This document shows, piece after piece, positions 1 through 12,153 of a stretch of 64,000 bases of DNA (its first letter is position 1; the number at the start of each line of letters is the position of its first letter). The notes beneath the pieces are model-generated. The model was not told where the DNA came from. It saw nothing but the letters and a program-made list of their open reading frames with translations, and ran no database searches. Made by a program: the position numbers and the translations under genes. Origin of the DNA: Limanda limanda. Its lineage: Eukaryota > Chordata > Actinopteri > Pleuronectiformes > Pleuronectidae. Where the stretch lies: contig NC_083639.1 in assembly GCF_963576545.1 (NCBI RefSeq), forward strand, positions 14,170,618 through 14,234,617, read 5' to 3'.

Positions 1-170
1 GAAATGTAAACAAACTAGCACCGCGTTGTTTTTACGACAGATGCGCTGTTACAGAGGAGGTTCCCGAGGGAAGAGCTGTAGAAATGTCTCGGTGGGGTTC
101 GCCACCGTCTCTGGATGTAGCCGGTTAGCTAGCGGCTCTCCTCGGTGAGAGCGACCCAGCAACGCTACGA
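1..170 (+). promoter_or_regulatory. evc2: evc2 5' leader / proximal promoter (left edge of window)
   Basis: Sequence just upstream of the first plausible evc2 start codon at 171. It contains two short upstream ORFs if transcribed: ATG at 41 (stop at 146-148, 35 codons) and ATG at 84 (stop TAG at 126-128, 14 codons). In human, EVC and EVC2 are divergent neighbours, so evc would be expected to the left on the - strand. No ATG on the - strand is visible in these 170 bases, so any evc start lies outside the window. No clear TATA box was seen. Confidence 0.4.
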
Positions 171-3100
171 ATGCTTCAGGTACATGTAGTCGCGACGACG
201 GCCACGATACTTTCATTTATCTTAAACACACAAGTGTCATGTTCGTCTCCACCTTCTGCACATCGCCGCCAGGGTCAGGGAGCTGGACACCAGTCCTGCT
301 GTAACGGTACATGTCAGGATGAGTCATGGTGCAAAACCCCACCTCCTCCTCCTCCTGCTCAGTTGGAGAACCTGGAGGTGAGTGTCTCCAAAACTAGAAC
401 CACAACTCTTACATGTCAACGACCCAAAGTCCTCCGTCTCTCTTCTGATAGAGGAGCAGCCTCCTCCTGCTACTGCTGCACACCCCACAACCAGAGATAG
501 CATGTATCTTCAATGGGAGTATTCTGTCACCAGGTCTCTAGAAGAGGCTTCCAGAGGATCTTTTGTGAAAGACTCTCTTTGATCCATGTATTTATTATGT
601 TTATGTTTAATAGCATCTGCCTCTTTTCCATGGTCAGAGTTTCTCCAGTCTCCATCTAATGCAACATGACCGTGTTGGGAGAACTTCAGCGCTGACACTG
701 CTCAGGATGGATGGTTTGTGCCTTTTTTCTTATGTTTGAATTTCAGCTTTACAGTAAATTAAAAATTTAATGTGTATGAGTTTAGTCCAATGTGCCATAA
801 TTGATGGCTGAGTGCACTGTCTGAAAGTTGTGTATGTGCAGAGGATCTTTCCGTAGATATAAATGCTATTTATTTATTGGTAGATTCAGCCTCACTACTG
901 TGCTTCACTCACAAGGAAAGCGCTTTACGTTTGAAAGGTTAGAAGATGTACATAGTCAATGGCAAAGTTATGGATCTTATGATTAATGTCTAAAGAGATG
1001 GATATGTATTAGATTAGATATTTGAGTTGTGACCGTCTGGAATGTATGAAAGTGTATCTGTTCCTTTGCTTTGATTCTGCTACTGCTCTTGTTCTTGTTA
1101 GGTTTGTAGTGTCCATGTGAGCATTTTGGTGCATTACATTGCACTAAAACATTTTATTTACTGACTTCTTCAACCCTGTGTCTGACAGGTACAATGGAAC
1201 TCCAAGGGCCAGTGGTGTCTTCTTCAGACCGCCCCCTCTCTTCTTCAGCTCCTGCCGGTCCACGGGGACACTCCTTTTACTCTTCATTTACTGACATGTC
1301 GAACATCTTGCACCTTCGGTTCCGCAGGAGCACGCTCACCAGATTCAACCCGGGCCACACTCTGCCTCAGGTGGGTTTCTACATTATTATTTAGCCATTC
1401 TTGAAACTGAAGATTTGAGGCTAGTTAATTAAAGGGTTGTCATGATGGAAACAACTAATTGTAAAATGCTTTGAATGTTTCTTCAGGTTCAGAGTGTGGC
1501 ACCTCCATCTGCATTCGGGGTCAAATTCCACAAGTGTGCTAAGGTACATCATCATATTCTTATTAACCCGGCCCGTTTTATCAATGTGTTTTTAATTACT
1601 AATATATTTTTGCTCAAGCATCTTTAACATGCAGTGATCAATTCTCCTCCTCGGACGCATGGTCTCTAGGTGAAGCTCGACACTGACCCTCCTCAGTTGA
1701 CCTTCTTCCTGCTAATTCACAACATGGGTCCCGTCGGTGGTACCAACTTGTCTCAGGTGGCTATCCGGGACTCTCTGTCTGGAATAGTCCTCCTGCAAAC
1801 TGAAGGCAGGGTAGTGGAAAGAGGCTACCAGACATTTGCTATTGATTCCCTGTCTGGTACGTGTGGCTATCACAATGTTGTGAAAGATGTAACATTTAAC
1901 CCAATTGTCTTGCTTGAACTTTTTATTACATTTATTTGTCTCCTAAATTTTCTCCCCAGCTGGTTCTCAGATTGTGGTCAACTACACCGCTCACATGCGG
2001 AGTCATAAGAGTGAAATACTGAACCTTCCAGCTTTTCTCACTTTTTCTAATGCCTCACAGGTATTGTCTGCACCCACTTTTCCCCCTTTTAACTCAAGTG
2101 AAATGCAAATAACATTTGTTTTTTAATTTCACAACTTATGAAGAATTATTTTTGCTGTTATTACCTGAAGTTTTGTTTTCTTGATTCCACAGAATGATGT
2201 CAGTATGTTTGGTCCATTAACAGCTAATCTAACCCTGAGGGTGAACTCCACTGACAGAGTGAGTTAATGGCTCCCCCAATACACCTATACTGTTCGTCCA
2301 CTGGAAACACACCTGCAGCTTTGAGCATCGCATGTTTGTTGTTTGAGTGTCGATCATGTTGACAAAACTGAGTTTATGAGAAGTCTGATGTTTCTGCTCA
2401 CCGTTTCAGATCTATCCCAACCACGGAGTCCATTTTGCTGGATTTGCGGCCGGGTTCTTTGTCACTTTGGTTCTGCTGTCACTTGGGTTCCTGGCCATGA
2501 ACCTGATAGGCCTCAGAACCAGGCTTAACCTTCTACAGCAAAGGGTATCACAAACATAAAAGTCTATTTTTTAAAAGTGATTGTTATCATCATTTGTTCA
2601 TCACCTGCAGTATCTTTGAATAAGCATATAAGCTGTTTTTATATAAAGAGGGAGTAAAAGTTGCTCTCTAGAAATAATGTTGACATATTTTGCTAGCTGT
2701 TTTAGGATATATGATTTATTGAAGGAATATATATTAATAAACTGCACATATGTTCTCTTTGCTCAGAGGAAAAGAAGGGATTCGGACCTGGAGTATGCAG
2801 ACTGCAACATGAGTGAGACAATTAAAGATGAGTCAACATTTGAGGACAAGATGGTGGACATCATGGTATTAGAGGATCCTCAGAACATGTACCAGGCTTT
2901 GGAGAAGTGAGTAAACCAGTCAAGAGGGGATTTTTTTTGGATTCTGAAGGGAAGAAATGGTCAAATGCATCTCAATAATATATAAATATATTCTGAACCA
3001 TAATATACAGTGAACAAGTTTAACTTGTGTACTCTGCATTTCATCCACAAAAGCCTTGAAATGTCGACACTGCTTCGCGCAACCAACAACCTGGAGACCA

Positions 3101-6100
3101 CACGCATTCAGATCTACAAGGATGTGATATCCTCCCTGCTGGGCGGCCTGAGGGCCAGGGGGCAGACCAGCGCCCAGGCCCAGCAGAGGCTTCTGAGTGT
3201 GCTCCATGGACAACTGCTTGGCATGGAGGGCCGACTGAAGGAGGAGAGGGGGACCCGAATGGCTGCCCTGGCCGGCCAGTGTAACCTGGAGACTCGGGAA
3301 GAAATGGAAGAAGAGCATCGCAAGGAAGCAGCTGAGAAAGCCCAGACCGAGCTGCTGTGTCAACATGCAGACCAACAGGTAACAGTAATGAGGAGCTTTT
3401 AAGTTACTTGTATTGTTTAGTTTTACTTTTAAATTGGAAAACAGAAAACAAAATTGGCTGGAAATAATGTACGAAGTAAGAGATAGTAAAACTTGTTAGG
3501 GAAGTTGCAGGAGACTTTTTTTTCTTAATTGCAATCACTATAGTATAAACCATTTGTGATGTCGGTAGGAAGTCCTCCAGTGCAGTGTCCTGCTGGAGAA
3601 GCTGCATAAACGGAGCCAGAGTCGGCTCCAGCGCATCCTGTTGGTCCGACATGAAGAAGCCTCAGCAAAGGTTCAGAGGCAAATCATCGAGTGGCGCCGG
3701 GTGGAGCTGCACAAGATCTTCTCTGAGGAGCTGGAGGAGGCCACCAGGATGGGCGAGTTGGAGAAAAGCACAGCCATGAGTCTTCAGCATGATTATTTTA
3801 CCTGTCAGGTAAAGAAACTGAAGTTGATTTACATTCTGCTGACACACGGTTAGAACCATGACCATTTGAATGGCCTCCTCCAATAATGCATTTGGCATCT
3901 ATATGTTTCCGATATTTCCACTGGCTGAAGTACTGATGATTTATTAATGTGATAATGTGACGTTTCCTTTGTTCAGGATCAGCTTGAAGAGGTTCTTGAT
4001 GTCGTCCTTGCCAATCAGCGTTATGTTCTGGCTGAACGCCATGCACAGAGGAAGTTCCTGGTTCACAGCCTCCACAGCCTCAACAGCCTGATTTCGGACA
4101 CCTTCTCTAGCACCTCCAGCAACTTGGACAGCTGGTTCACTCACATCAGGAGGTCAGAGCTTATTGTAGGATATTCCACACTCTAAATGTTAAAAGTAAT
4201 CTTCTCAAGCAATATTAACAAACAGTTTCCACATCGGTAATCTTAAAATCAATCTGAAGATACCGACCAACTCAAAGTGAAATGGTTAAATATGAGTGAA
4301 CACATTTGCATTATATAATATTTAAAAATATAAATTTGTACAGAGAAAATACTTTAAAATTTATAAAATACTAAATACAATTATTATTTTCTCTCAGTTT
4401 ATTGACAATTTAGTCTCATGGCTCATTTTTATACCAGAATGGAACTCAGTATAGCACAAACCTCTGTCAGGGCCAAATCCTACATGATTGTTTAGTTCTC
4501 ATTGTAGATACAGAAAAGAAAAAATATCTCTGAATTATTCACTGAATTTTCTTTATTTTTTTAAAAGTGCCTGATGTTGCAATGTCAAAGAAAATATTTT
4601 TTATAAACCCGTACCTGCACCAGGTTAATGTTTCAACTTGGCATGTTCTCTTATTCTCCACTAGAGGGAGCACAGTGCCTGCAGAGCAGATAGACCAGCT
4701 GCAGGAAAAGGCCCAGAAAGAGCTGGTGATGGTGAGGCAGAGACTGGACGAGGCGCTGAGTCAAGAGAGGAGAGCCATGCGCTGCGGCCTGATCAAGAAG
4801 AGGAGGGAGATTATCACTGAAATGGTGAAAAGGATCATACATAATTAGGGTTATTCCAAACCACTATTCATTGTGGATTGATGCAGCAAAACCTGTTGCT
4901 CATCTCAGTCCTGAATTAAAATGTTGCCTTTATTCAATCCTGTTCCCCCCTTCTCCAGCTGAGAGTCCACAAACAGAGAGAAAAGGAGCTGTCGGTTCTG
5001 TCTAAGCGCCTGGAGCAAAGCATGGAGGTAGCCCAGAACCTGCACTGTTGGCAGAATCTACTGACGGCTCACAGCTTGGAGCTAGCTGAGCTCATCAACA
5101 ACCTGGATGAGGAGGCTACTGCTGACATCCGCAAGGTGCCGCTCTAACAGTGTACATCTGGCACAATCATGACCTAATCACCCAAAAACTACCACACAAA
5201 TATGGATTTCCTTTAAATGACTCCGTCTTGATCCTCTGTGTGTTCTTCAGGTGACCATGCGTGTGATCCAAGGTGCGATAGCGGAGGTCAAAGCCATCCA
5301 GCCTTCTGTCACTCAGGCTCTGCCAACGCCCTTACCTCCAGGGACGCACCTCTCCCTGCTGCAGGTGGAGCCAGAGCAAGGAGCAGGACAGGCGCAGGGA
5401 CAAGGAGCAAGCACTCTCCTGCAGGGCCAGGAGAGGCTGCACCAGGAAGGCAAGGCAGCCCTGCGCACCCTGAGCGGCACTAGGGAAGCTCTGCAGGAAG
5501 CCAGGGAGAGAGAGCTGCAGGAGCAGAGGGAGATAAGGGCACAATCCAGAGCTTTCTTCAGGTCAGTGAGGCTGTGTAATGACATTGGTCATCTTGTTTC
5601 ATTTAAAGCGCTCCAACACAGTCATGTAATGTGAAACTCTGGGGTGGTGATCTGTCATTCTTCTTTCTCCCTCTCTGCTCTAGGTGTTTGTGTTCATCCC
5701 AGCTGACTCTATCTGAAGATGATAGACTGAGGATGAAACTGGAGTTCCAGAAGTGTCTGTCTGTGATGGACCGATGCCTGGTGCTGCCTCATGCTGTCTC
5801 CAAAACCAAACTCCACACTTCTCTGGCAGCTTGGAGAAAGGACAGCGAGAAACAGATGGTAAACGCATAATCACAAAGTCTGGAATTTATTCCTATGTCC
5901 AATGTGTAGAGTTACTTTGTGACTCTGGTGACATATTTGGTACAATATTTGAATGACCTGGTTAGTGCTTTAAAAGATATTGTGCTAAATGTGTTGAATT
6001 GTGCAGAGTGTTCTGTATGGAAGACGTCTATCGATCCAATCTTATTTAATCATTGCACGGAACACAGTGGTATCCCCAAATATTTGTGCATTCTTGCTTT

Positions 6101-9100
6101 ATAGTTAGGCATTGAGGTTTTCCTTTTTTTGTTTGTTTTTTCAGTGCATCTCACTAAACTGTTTTCCCCTTTATCCCTTTTACTCCGTATGGAACGGTTT
6201 TATGGCCAGGCATTAAAAATTAGAGGAGGACGATTTTTGTTGTTGTTTTTGTTTTAAAGTTGTCCAGGTTAAGGGGTGACTGACAGCTATGTGAACCCCG
6301 GAGAACCTCAGGACATTCTCTGGAGCGGCTGTATGTGTGAACTCAAATGTCAGTTTGACAGCTTATTGACTTTCTACAGCCTCCCAATAAAGAGTCAGCA
6401 GAAAGTTTGAAGGAGCTGATGTGAGTACACAGCAGGAGATCCTCTGCAGGATTCACCACAAGCGAATCTCCAAAATCCAGAGAGAGTCCAGACCCAATTC
6501 TGCAGACATCCTCCAAAGGTCATGTCTGGAAACAGCTAGAGTTAGAAGTTTGACATATTGTTAAAGGCTCAACTTTAATCTTGAAATTTCAAGTTTGTTC
6601 TCGACATTTTGGCTTTATTCTCGAAATGCATTTATCTTTTTTAATGCCTGGCTCTGATACTCCAAAAATATATGTTTCTGTTACTTCTCTTCATAATACA
6701 GTTCTGGAGATAATCCAACGAAAGGATCCCGTGTAAATTAAACTACCACAGTAGATAACAGTGGATTTAATGTTTTCTCTTATGAATAAGAAATGGAGAA
6801 TAGCAACCACCAGTGCAAACCACACTGTGCTCAGCCTCAATTGTGTGGCTGCTGGATGAGAGCACATTGTTATTCAGAAATGATAAAGGGCTCCACAGAG
6901 TGGTTTCATTTTTAATCACATCACAGCAGTGTGGTTGGAGTCACTTCCCAACCACCTTATGGATATGTGGTCTTTTGCAGACGAATATGCAGTCCAAGGG
7001 GAAAAGCAGCAAGGCCAGACAGAAAACAGACGAATCCGACCTGCTGCTTTTTGAGAAAAGACTCGAGGACAGGATCCAGCTGTTTGTGGAAGAGAAGGAG
7101 ATGGAGAGCACTGTCATGAATAAGGTGAAGAGGAGGACACTCAAGCTGATGTTACTCCAGTTACATTGACTGCAGGTAATTTGTAAGTGCAGCAAGTGTT
7201 TTAAGTGGACTCATCCATTGTAATGTTGGCAGGTGTTGGAGGAGATGCAGAGGGAGAGGGAGAAGGAACTCCGCTCTCAGGCGGACAACCTGACGATTCA
7301 AATGGCTGCCATCCACTTCCTGAAGGCTGAGCGGAGGACCAAAGTCCTGGAGACCTGCAGAGCCATGCTCACCCTGCACGGTCTGCTCATTCAGCAGCTC
7401 AGAGAGAGGAAGAGCCTGGAGAGCCAAGACATGACCCAGAGTATACAAAGCCACTGCATGGTAGGCAATGCTTGACTCATGGTTAATTCCTGTGTTTTAC
7501 CATTATATGTTTAAAAGTCTGCTCATGGCCTTTGAGGTGTATAATAAGGTTCAGGGTAGTAGCATGTGCATGCCCATATGCAACTGGTCACGTGGGATTC
7601 GTTTTCAGGTGTTTTAGTATGGACGGGGATTAATACGGATTTGCGGCCAAAAATGCTCATGGAGACAGAGATCGTATTACTTTGAAAATGCAGTTTTTCA
7701 AACCAAAAGGCGTAGCAGTACGGATGTACACTCACCCTTTTATAAGAGGGATAACCTGCCTTTTACTACAGGGCCTCGAGGAAGCAGAGCAGCAGCTTCA
7801 GAGGGAGAAGTCCGAGTTGGACGGCCTAGAGATGTTTCAGAGCAGAGTCGAGTCAAATAAAACCCGCAGAGACGACTCTGAAGACAGTGAGGAGGACATC
7901 GAGGAAGACGAAGTGTTTCAGCTGCAGCAGGACTGCAGGATGACCACCATCCTCCAGGAGGCGCTCTACAAGTGTGCTCAGGTCATCACACTGTTGTCTG
8001 AGCGGTGAGCTGTCACATCAATGTTATCTCAGAAGTAATGAGGAATTTTATGGGCGGACACAGGCCATTCAATTTGACTGTGTTGAAACTCTCTGGTGTT
8101 TTCAGTTTGCAAGAAATAACTGCCAACTATCAAGCCATGGAAGATTTGAAAGAACAAATGGAGCTCAGGAGGCTTTATGGAAACTGTGACCAGGTCGGGT
8201 TTTATTCAAGACTGTTTTTCCAGTAATATTATGAATACAAACATATCAGTGGCCTGAGAAAATACAGTGACATCCTTACTTCTGTTTGCACGCCAGTGGA
8301 AGTAGAGGAAATCTGTATTTATGATGGCTCCGTGCCCTGCTCTTCATTTCAGGATCTGGAGTTTGCATCTCAGTTGGTGAAGCAGAGTCAGGTGTCTGCC
8401 GAAGTTCTCCTAGAGGCCCTGCGCCTCCTCCTCCCCACGCTGCCTGAAAGCGAACTCCTCTCCATCTCTGATGCCCTCTGCCCTAAACAGCACCATGCGT
8501 CATTGTTGGCAGAGCAAGAAAATGTGGGGTAAGAACCAGGTTCGGTTATTATTCCCTGGCAAACTTTCTTGAAAATGTCTAGTTTTACATAGTGCAGAGT
8601 CCAAAGAGGTAAATGTGTTCGACACGTGATAATAACAGTGAATATACAGTGGGATCTAAAAGAGTTTTTGCATCCCATTGAATATTTGATTTGTGGCGTG
8701 TCTTTTCTGCTAATTTATTTCCCTGAATAAACTGTGCAGCTTCCTAAGAAAAAGGAATGATAATATCTACCCAGAGATAGACTCATGCTTGACCAATAAA
8801 GTGTTTTGAAGGAAGATTGAACAAATTCAACAAATTGTCGTTGTCGAAAAAAACTAAATCAATACTTAACCATTTATTGGGTCATCAGAGAGCTGTATCA
8901 GGATTCACTGGTATGTAAATTGTGGCAGGACTTTGTTTGGTTCATAAAAAGTCTTGGTCCTCGTTATTTTAGAAGACATTCATCAATTAAACTGTGAGTA
9001 CCCACACAATGTACAAGTCAAGTATCAAAATACGGCTCTTTTACTGAAAAGGGGCTGAATGGATATACTTTATTTATTTAACATTATCATACAAAATCTG

Positions 9101-11270
9101 TTTGTCTCATCCATCTGGCAAAATCTTTTGTTTCCCTCTTTTTAAAGAAAAAAAAAAGAATAGAACTACTTGTAATCGAGTGAAAACATTTCTGTCTCCA
9201 GTTTGTAGCCAGAGTCTCAGCGATTCTGTGGTTAAACAAAAGTAGTTTTGCATGTGAAGTCACTGATTTTAAAGAAAGCTGTTCAGTTTCCACAGCAGCT
9301 GGCTGAAGCACAGCCATCTGCAAGCATTGTCTTCAATTGAAATAAATGTTGTCTGAGCACAGTTCCACAAGAGCCATTCTCCCTGAGCCAAGATGGAAGG
9401 AAAAGGGATTTGACTCAACATTTAATTTCCCCTCTCTTCCTGATACACTGGAACACTCATGTCTGGCTCCTGCTGAGTTTGGAGTTCACATGAATAATGT
9501 CTCATGCATGAGGTCTCTTCGGATCAGAGCTGTGTGGCCCAAGGAAGGGGGAATGAAAATTCTCTGTTTAGAGCAATATTCAAGATATTTTCTTTTCTCA
9601 TTGCTATTTGTTTCTGCTTCGTTTTGTTTGTAGAAAATCATCTATCAGTACACTAAGTTGCAACTGTTCAACTAACATTTAATTTAGGATCCCACTGGTC
9701 AAGGTTAAATGAGCTGACTAATGTTCTCATAACATCCCTTTATTGCACTTCCTTTCATACAGTCATTTAGCTACTGATTGGAACTGCATTCATAAAAAAT
9801 GCAATCATGCAGCCATCTTTTCCTTTCTGTTGACAAAAATAAACCTTATCTTCGTTTCCTTTGCTTAGTTGGTCATAAAAATTAAAATACCAGGTCTGAG
9901 TCATCAAAAGAAACGTCTACCTTCAAAATTCCCACTGTTTCTTTTCATTCACTCCTCTTCTCTGTCCTGGTGCTTCATGGTGTTTCCGGCACGCTTCCAG
10001 TTTGTTGTGGTATGTTCCCTCAGTTGGACCATTGAGTGTACATCACCTAAATGTTAGAATGTGCACATTCTAACATGGACAAGATGCAACACGTACTTCT
10101 GGACATGTCCAGAAGTACGTGTTGCATCTTGTCCATTTGTAACTAATCAAAAATCAGGAGCTCACACATTATCTATCTCTCCTGACCAAAGTCTGTTTGT
10201 ACTTCTTTTACATTTGTACACAATGGAATCAGTAGAGTGGTAAGTGGTTATTATACAGGTAATGAAATGTAAAATTATGGATATGATTTACTGTTACTCT
10301 CCATCAAACATGATTTTTAAGCAACACAGTTTTACTGTGCGTAGGCAATCTTGAATATTTATCCCTATAAAAATTAACCCTGTATTTTTTATTGTTTTGA
10401 CAAGCCTGACTTGTACTAATGAGAGGTAGTAACATATTTGACTTCACAATTCTCTGTCTATAGAGTAATAAAAAGTTTTTACAGTGTATCGGAAACCTAG
10501 GGGATCACTCAGTGTTATTAATCAAAACTGGCTTTGTGCTCAGCGACTGAATCCTAATTACCAGCCTCTTAATCCTTCTGACCAGGTGTGCTGTGGGTTC
10601 TAATCGACTTATTTCCGTCAAACTGAGAGAAGATGTGGTGCATGAAAATATGTCAACCACGCTGTGCTGCCCGGTGGAGAGAGAGAGGTGAGTTGTGCTA
10701 CCAGCTGCCTTGTAAAGATTGTTTGTAGTTCAGTGGTCACCAGCATCATAGACCGATCATTTTTTATTAAAGTGAAATACGCAGTTCATCATGGCTGGGC
10801 TGCGGTGACCACATGCATGAGGTAAGCACTCAAACCCTCCAGTCCCACTAACAACAGAGCTTTTGTCCTCCACATCCCACAGGCTCCAGGAAAAGAGGCA
10901 AAGTCTGATGGAAAAACTGCTGCCCTCATCTCACCTTCTGCCTCCAAGAGATGTGGAACCACAGAAAGGAAAGAGGGACAGTTTCACTGAAACACAACCG
11001 CGCGTTTGTAAATCAACCGTGACTGAAAACACGGTTACACAGCAGCAAAGGGACGCTGCTAAAGGGAAAGTTGGGGAGACAGTGAATGAAACATTAAACA
11101 GCTCCGCCTCAGCCAGCTGTGCACTGGACGTCCCGGGGACAGGAGGGAGGCTGTTTGTGTTTCGGGATCCACCTGAAGCTCGCGACTGTGGAAATGTCTC
11201 CAAGAGAAAAAGGAAGAGGAATTTCCTCAATCTGAAGAAAGGTTCAGTGGCCCCGACAAACCTATTGTGA
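171..11270 (+). CDS. evc2: Limbin / EvC ciliary complex subunit 2 (22-exon gene)
   Basis: Type I membrane protein of the EvC zone at the base of primary cilia, where with EVC it promotes Hedgehog signalling downstream of Smoothened. Exons by GT-AG and phase: 171-377 (uncertain), 1189-1370, 1487-1543, 1670-1856, 1960-2060, 2193-2258, 2410-2544, 2767-2906, 3054-3378, 3569-3808, 3977-4152, 4665-4824, 4959-5135, 5251-5561, 5684-5858, 6981-7124, 7233-7460, 7772-8004, 8106-8193, 8353-8528, 10586-10687, 10883-11270. Exons 2-22 join in frame and give about 1,262 residues; human EVC2 has 1,308 residues and 22 exons. Visible parts: N-terminal ectodomain (exon 3 motif GVKFHKCAK), one transmembrane helix in exon 7 (GFFVTLVLLSLGFLAM), MVDIMVLEDPQNMYQALE in exon 8, long coiled-coil exons 9-19, and a C-terminal W-type peptide (RLFVFRDP, then basic residues, then NFLNLKK). 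Exon 1 from 171 reads as a signal peptide but its strong donor (GAG|GTGAGT) is out of phase with exon 2 at 1189. Confidence 0.95.
6189..6665. mobile_element. MITE-like non-autonomous DNA transposon in evc2 intron 15
   Basis: A 15-bp perfect inverted repeat, GCCAGGCATTAAAAA at 6205-6219 and its complement TTTTTAATGCCTGGC at 6638-6652, brackets about 450 bp in the 1.1-kb intron between evc2 exons 15 and 16. Inside is a run of short motifs of the form 'TTTATTCTCGAAAT' and 'TTTAATCTTGAAATTTC' (about 6570-6630), a pattern I associate with common fish repeats. No transposase ORF is present. The outer ends beyond the shared core are diverged, and no target-site duplication could be assigned with confidence. 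The inverted repeat is seen directly; the MITE class is inference. Confidence 0.55.
7540..7740. repeat. Possible dispersed repeat fragment in evc2 intron 17
   Basis: The intron between exons 17 and 18 contains phrases such as 'GTATGGACGGGGATTAATAC' and 'CATGGAGACAGAGATCGTAT' that resemble, from memory, a short non-autonomous repeat widespread in fish genomes. Nothing in the window is a second copy, so this rests on recollection and needs a repeat-library search. Confidence 0.3.
8529..10585 (+). other. evc2: evc2 intron 20 (largest intron)
   Basis: This 2,057-bp intron is flanked by a GG|GTAAGA donor and a CCAG|G acceptor. It holds no coding exon that fits evc2 phase and no other recognisable gene. 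It is AT-rich and unremarkable except for the double palindrome at 10051-10136, listed separately. Confidence 0.7.
10051..10136. repeat. Two abutting perfect palindromes (26 bp and 62 bp)
   Basis: Bases 10051-10076 form a perfect 26-bp palindrome centred on GTGCAC. Bases 10075-10136 form a second perfect palindrome with two 31-base arms, no spacer and its centre at 10105/10106 (GGACA|TGTCC). The two share the bases 10075-10076. In evc2 pre-mRNA, which reads through them, they would fold into two adjacent perfect hairpins; in DNA they could extrude as cruciforms. The pairing was checked base by base. Origin is unknown: a fold-back insertion, templated repair or an assembly artefact are all possible. 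Confidence 0.9.
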
Positions 11271-11920
11271 CATATATATTGCTTTGCAAGATTTTTATAA
11301 TGCTTGTACTTTATGATGTTACTTCAATACAATATAATTCATAAAGTTTTCTATGTAGCAAAGACAGACTTTTTTGTAACATGTATTTAGCTTGTAGCTT
11401 TTCAAGTAAAGGCAGCTGACTGTTTCCAGTTATTCCTTCTCCTTCTCAATTCCTCAGATTGTAATGGGCAGGTTGATTTGCAAGGTCAAAAGTAAGTGGT
11501 TGACTCACCGGTTATTAGTCTGCCATAACTGCCGTCAGTCCACAGAGCTACAGGCTCAGATCAAAAGGCTGCACACCACTAATCAGTTTACTGGGAAAGA
11601 ACAGACTCAAATAAACTGTTCAGTACTTAATCAACCTGCCTATTACAACCAAACTGCAGATGGTTGTTTTATGATGGTTTGATTTGAGGATTGCTAACCT
11701 CTGTGTGCTCAATATACAACGGTATCTAAATTTGTCCAAACACAAAGTTCTTTCATGAACAATACTTAAAACTATTCATAATCGCTTATGTAAAGTTGTC
11801 AAACACCTTGGATCACATCATGTGAACATCATGATTTAAGTCTTTACTTTTCCCTCATTTGTCTCTTTGTGTTCTTTTTGCATCTAGACACTTATCTACC
11901 TTTGATAATTACAATCTAAT

Positions 11921-11930
11921 AATAAATAAA
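11921..11930 (+). terminator. evc2: Candidate evc2 polyadenylation signal
   Basis: Two overlapping AATAAA hexamers (11921-11926 and 11925-11930) lie about 650 bp after the evc2 stop and about 180 bp before the cytl1 E-box. They are the first canonical hexamers on this strand after the stop. Use is not proven. Confidence 0.4.
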
Positions 11931-12107
11931 TCATGTTTCTGGGAATTGACAAACCACAAATATGGGGGGCAGCTGCAAAATAATGTGGTTGTGTAACTTG
12001 TGTTATTATCACCCAGTCATCCCCTGGTTATTTGAACACAGCACTGGTTGGCTCCACTAACACACAGCAGACCCCCAGACGTTTCCCCCCCAGTGCAGCG
12101 GCACTTC

Positions 12108-12153
12108 CACGTGATCATCCCCCGGGTTTTTTCTCCCCCTCCATCCATAAAAG
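12108..12153 (+). promoter_or_regulatory. cytl1: cytl1 promoter elements
   Basis: A palindromic E-box CACGTG at 12108-12113 is followed by a TATA-like CCATAAAAG at 12145-12153, about 92 bp before the cytl1 ATG. This spacing fits a transcription start near 12180 and a 5' UTR of about 65 bases. The call rests on motif and position only. Confidence 0.45.

Noticed and set aside
4567..4664. Upstream extension of the evc2 exon 12 frame to an ATG at 4567
   Set aside because: It runs through intron sequence; the CACTAG acceptor and phase 2 join from exon 11 explain the real exon start at 4665.
6381..6421. Possible extra evc2 exon in intron 15
   Set aside because: Its 41-base length would break the frame between exons 15 and 16, which join perfectly in phase 0; it also lies inside a MITE-like element.
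11464..11682. 72-codon ORF after evc2
   Set aside because: No signal peptide, domain or splice partner; it falls in the probable evc2 3' UTR.
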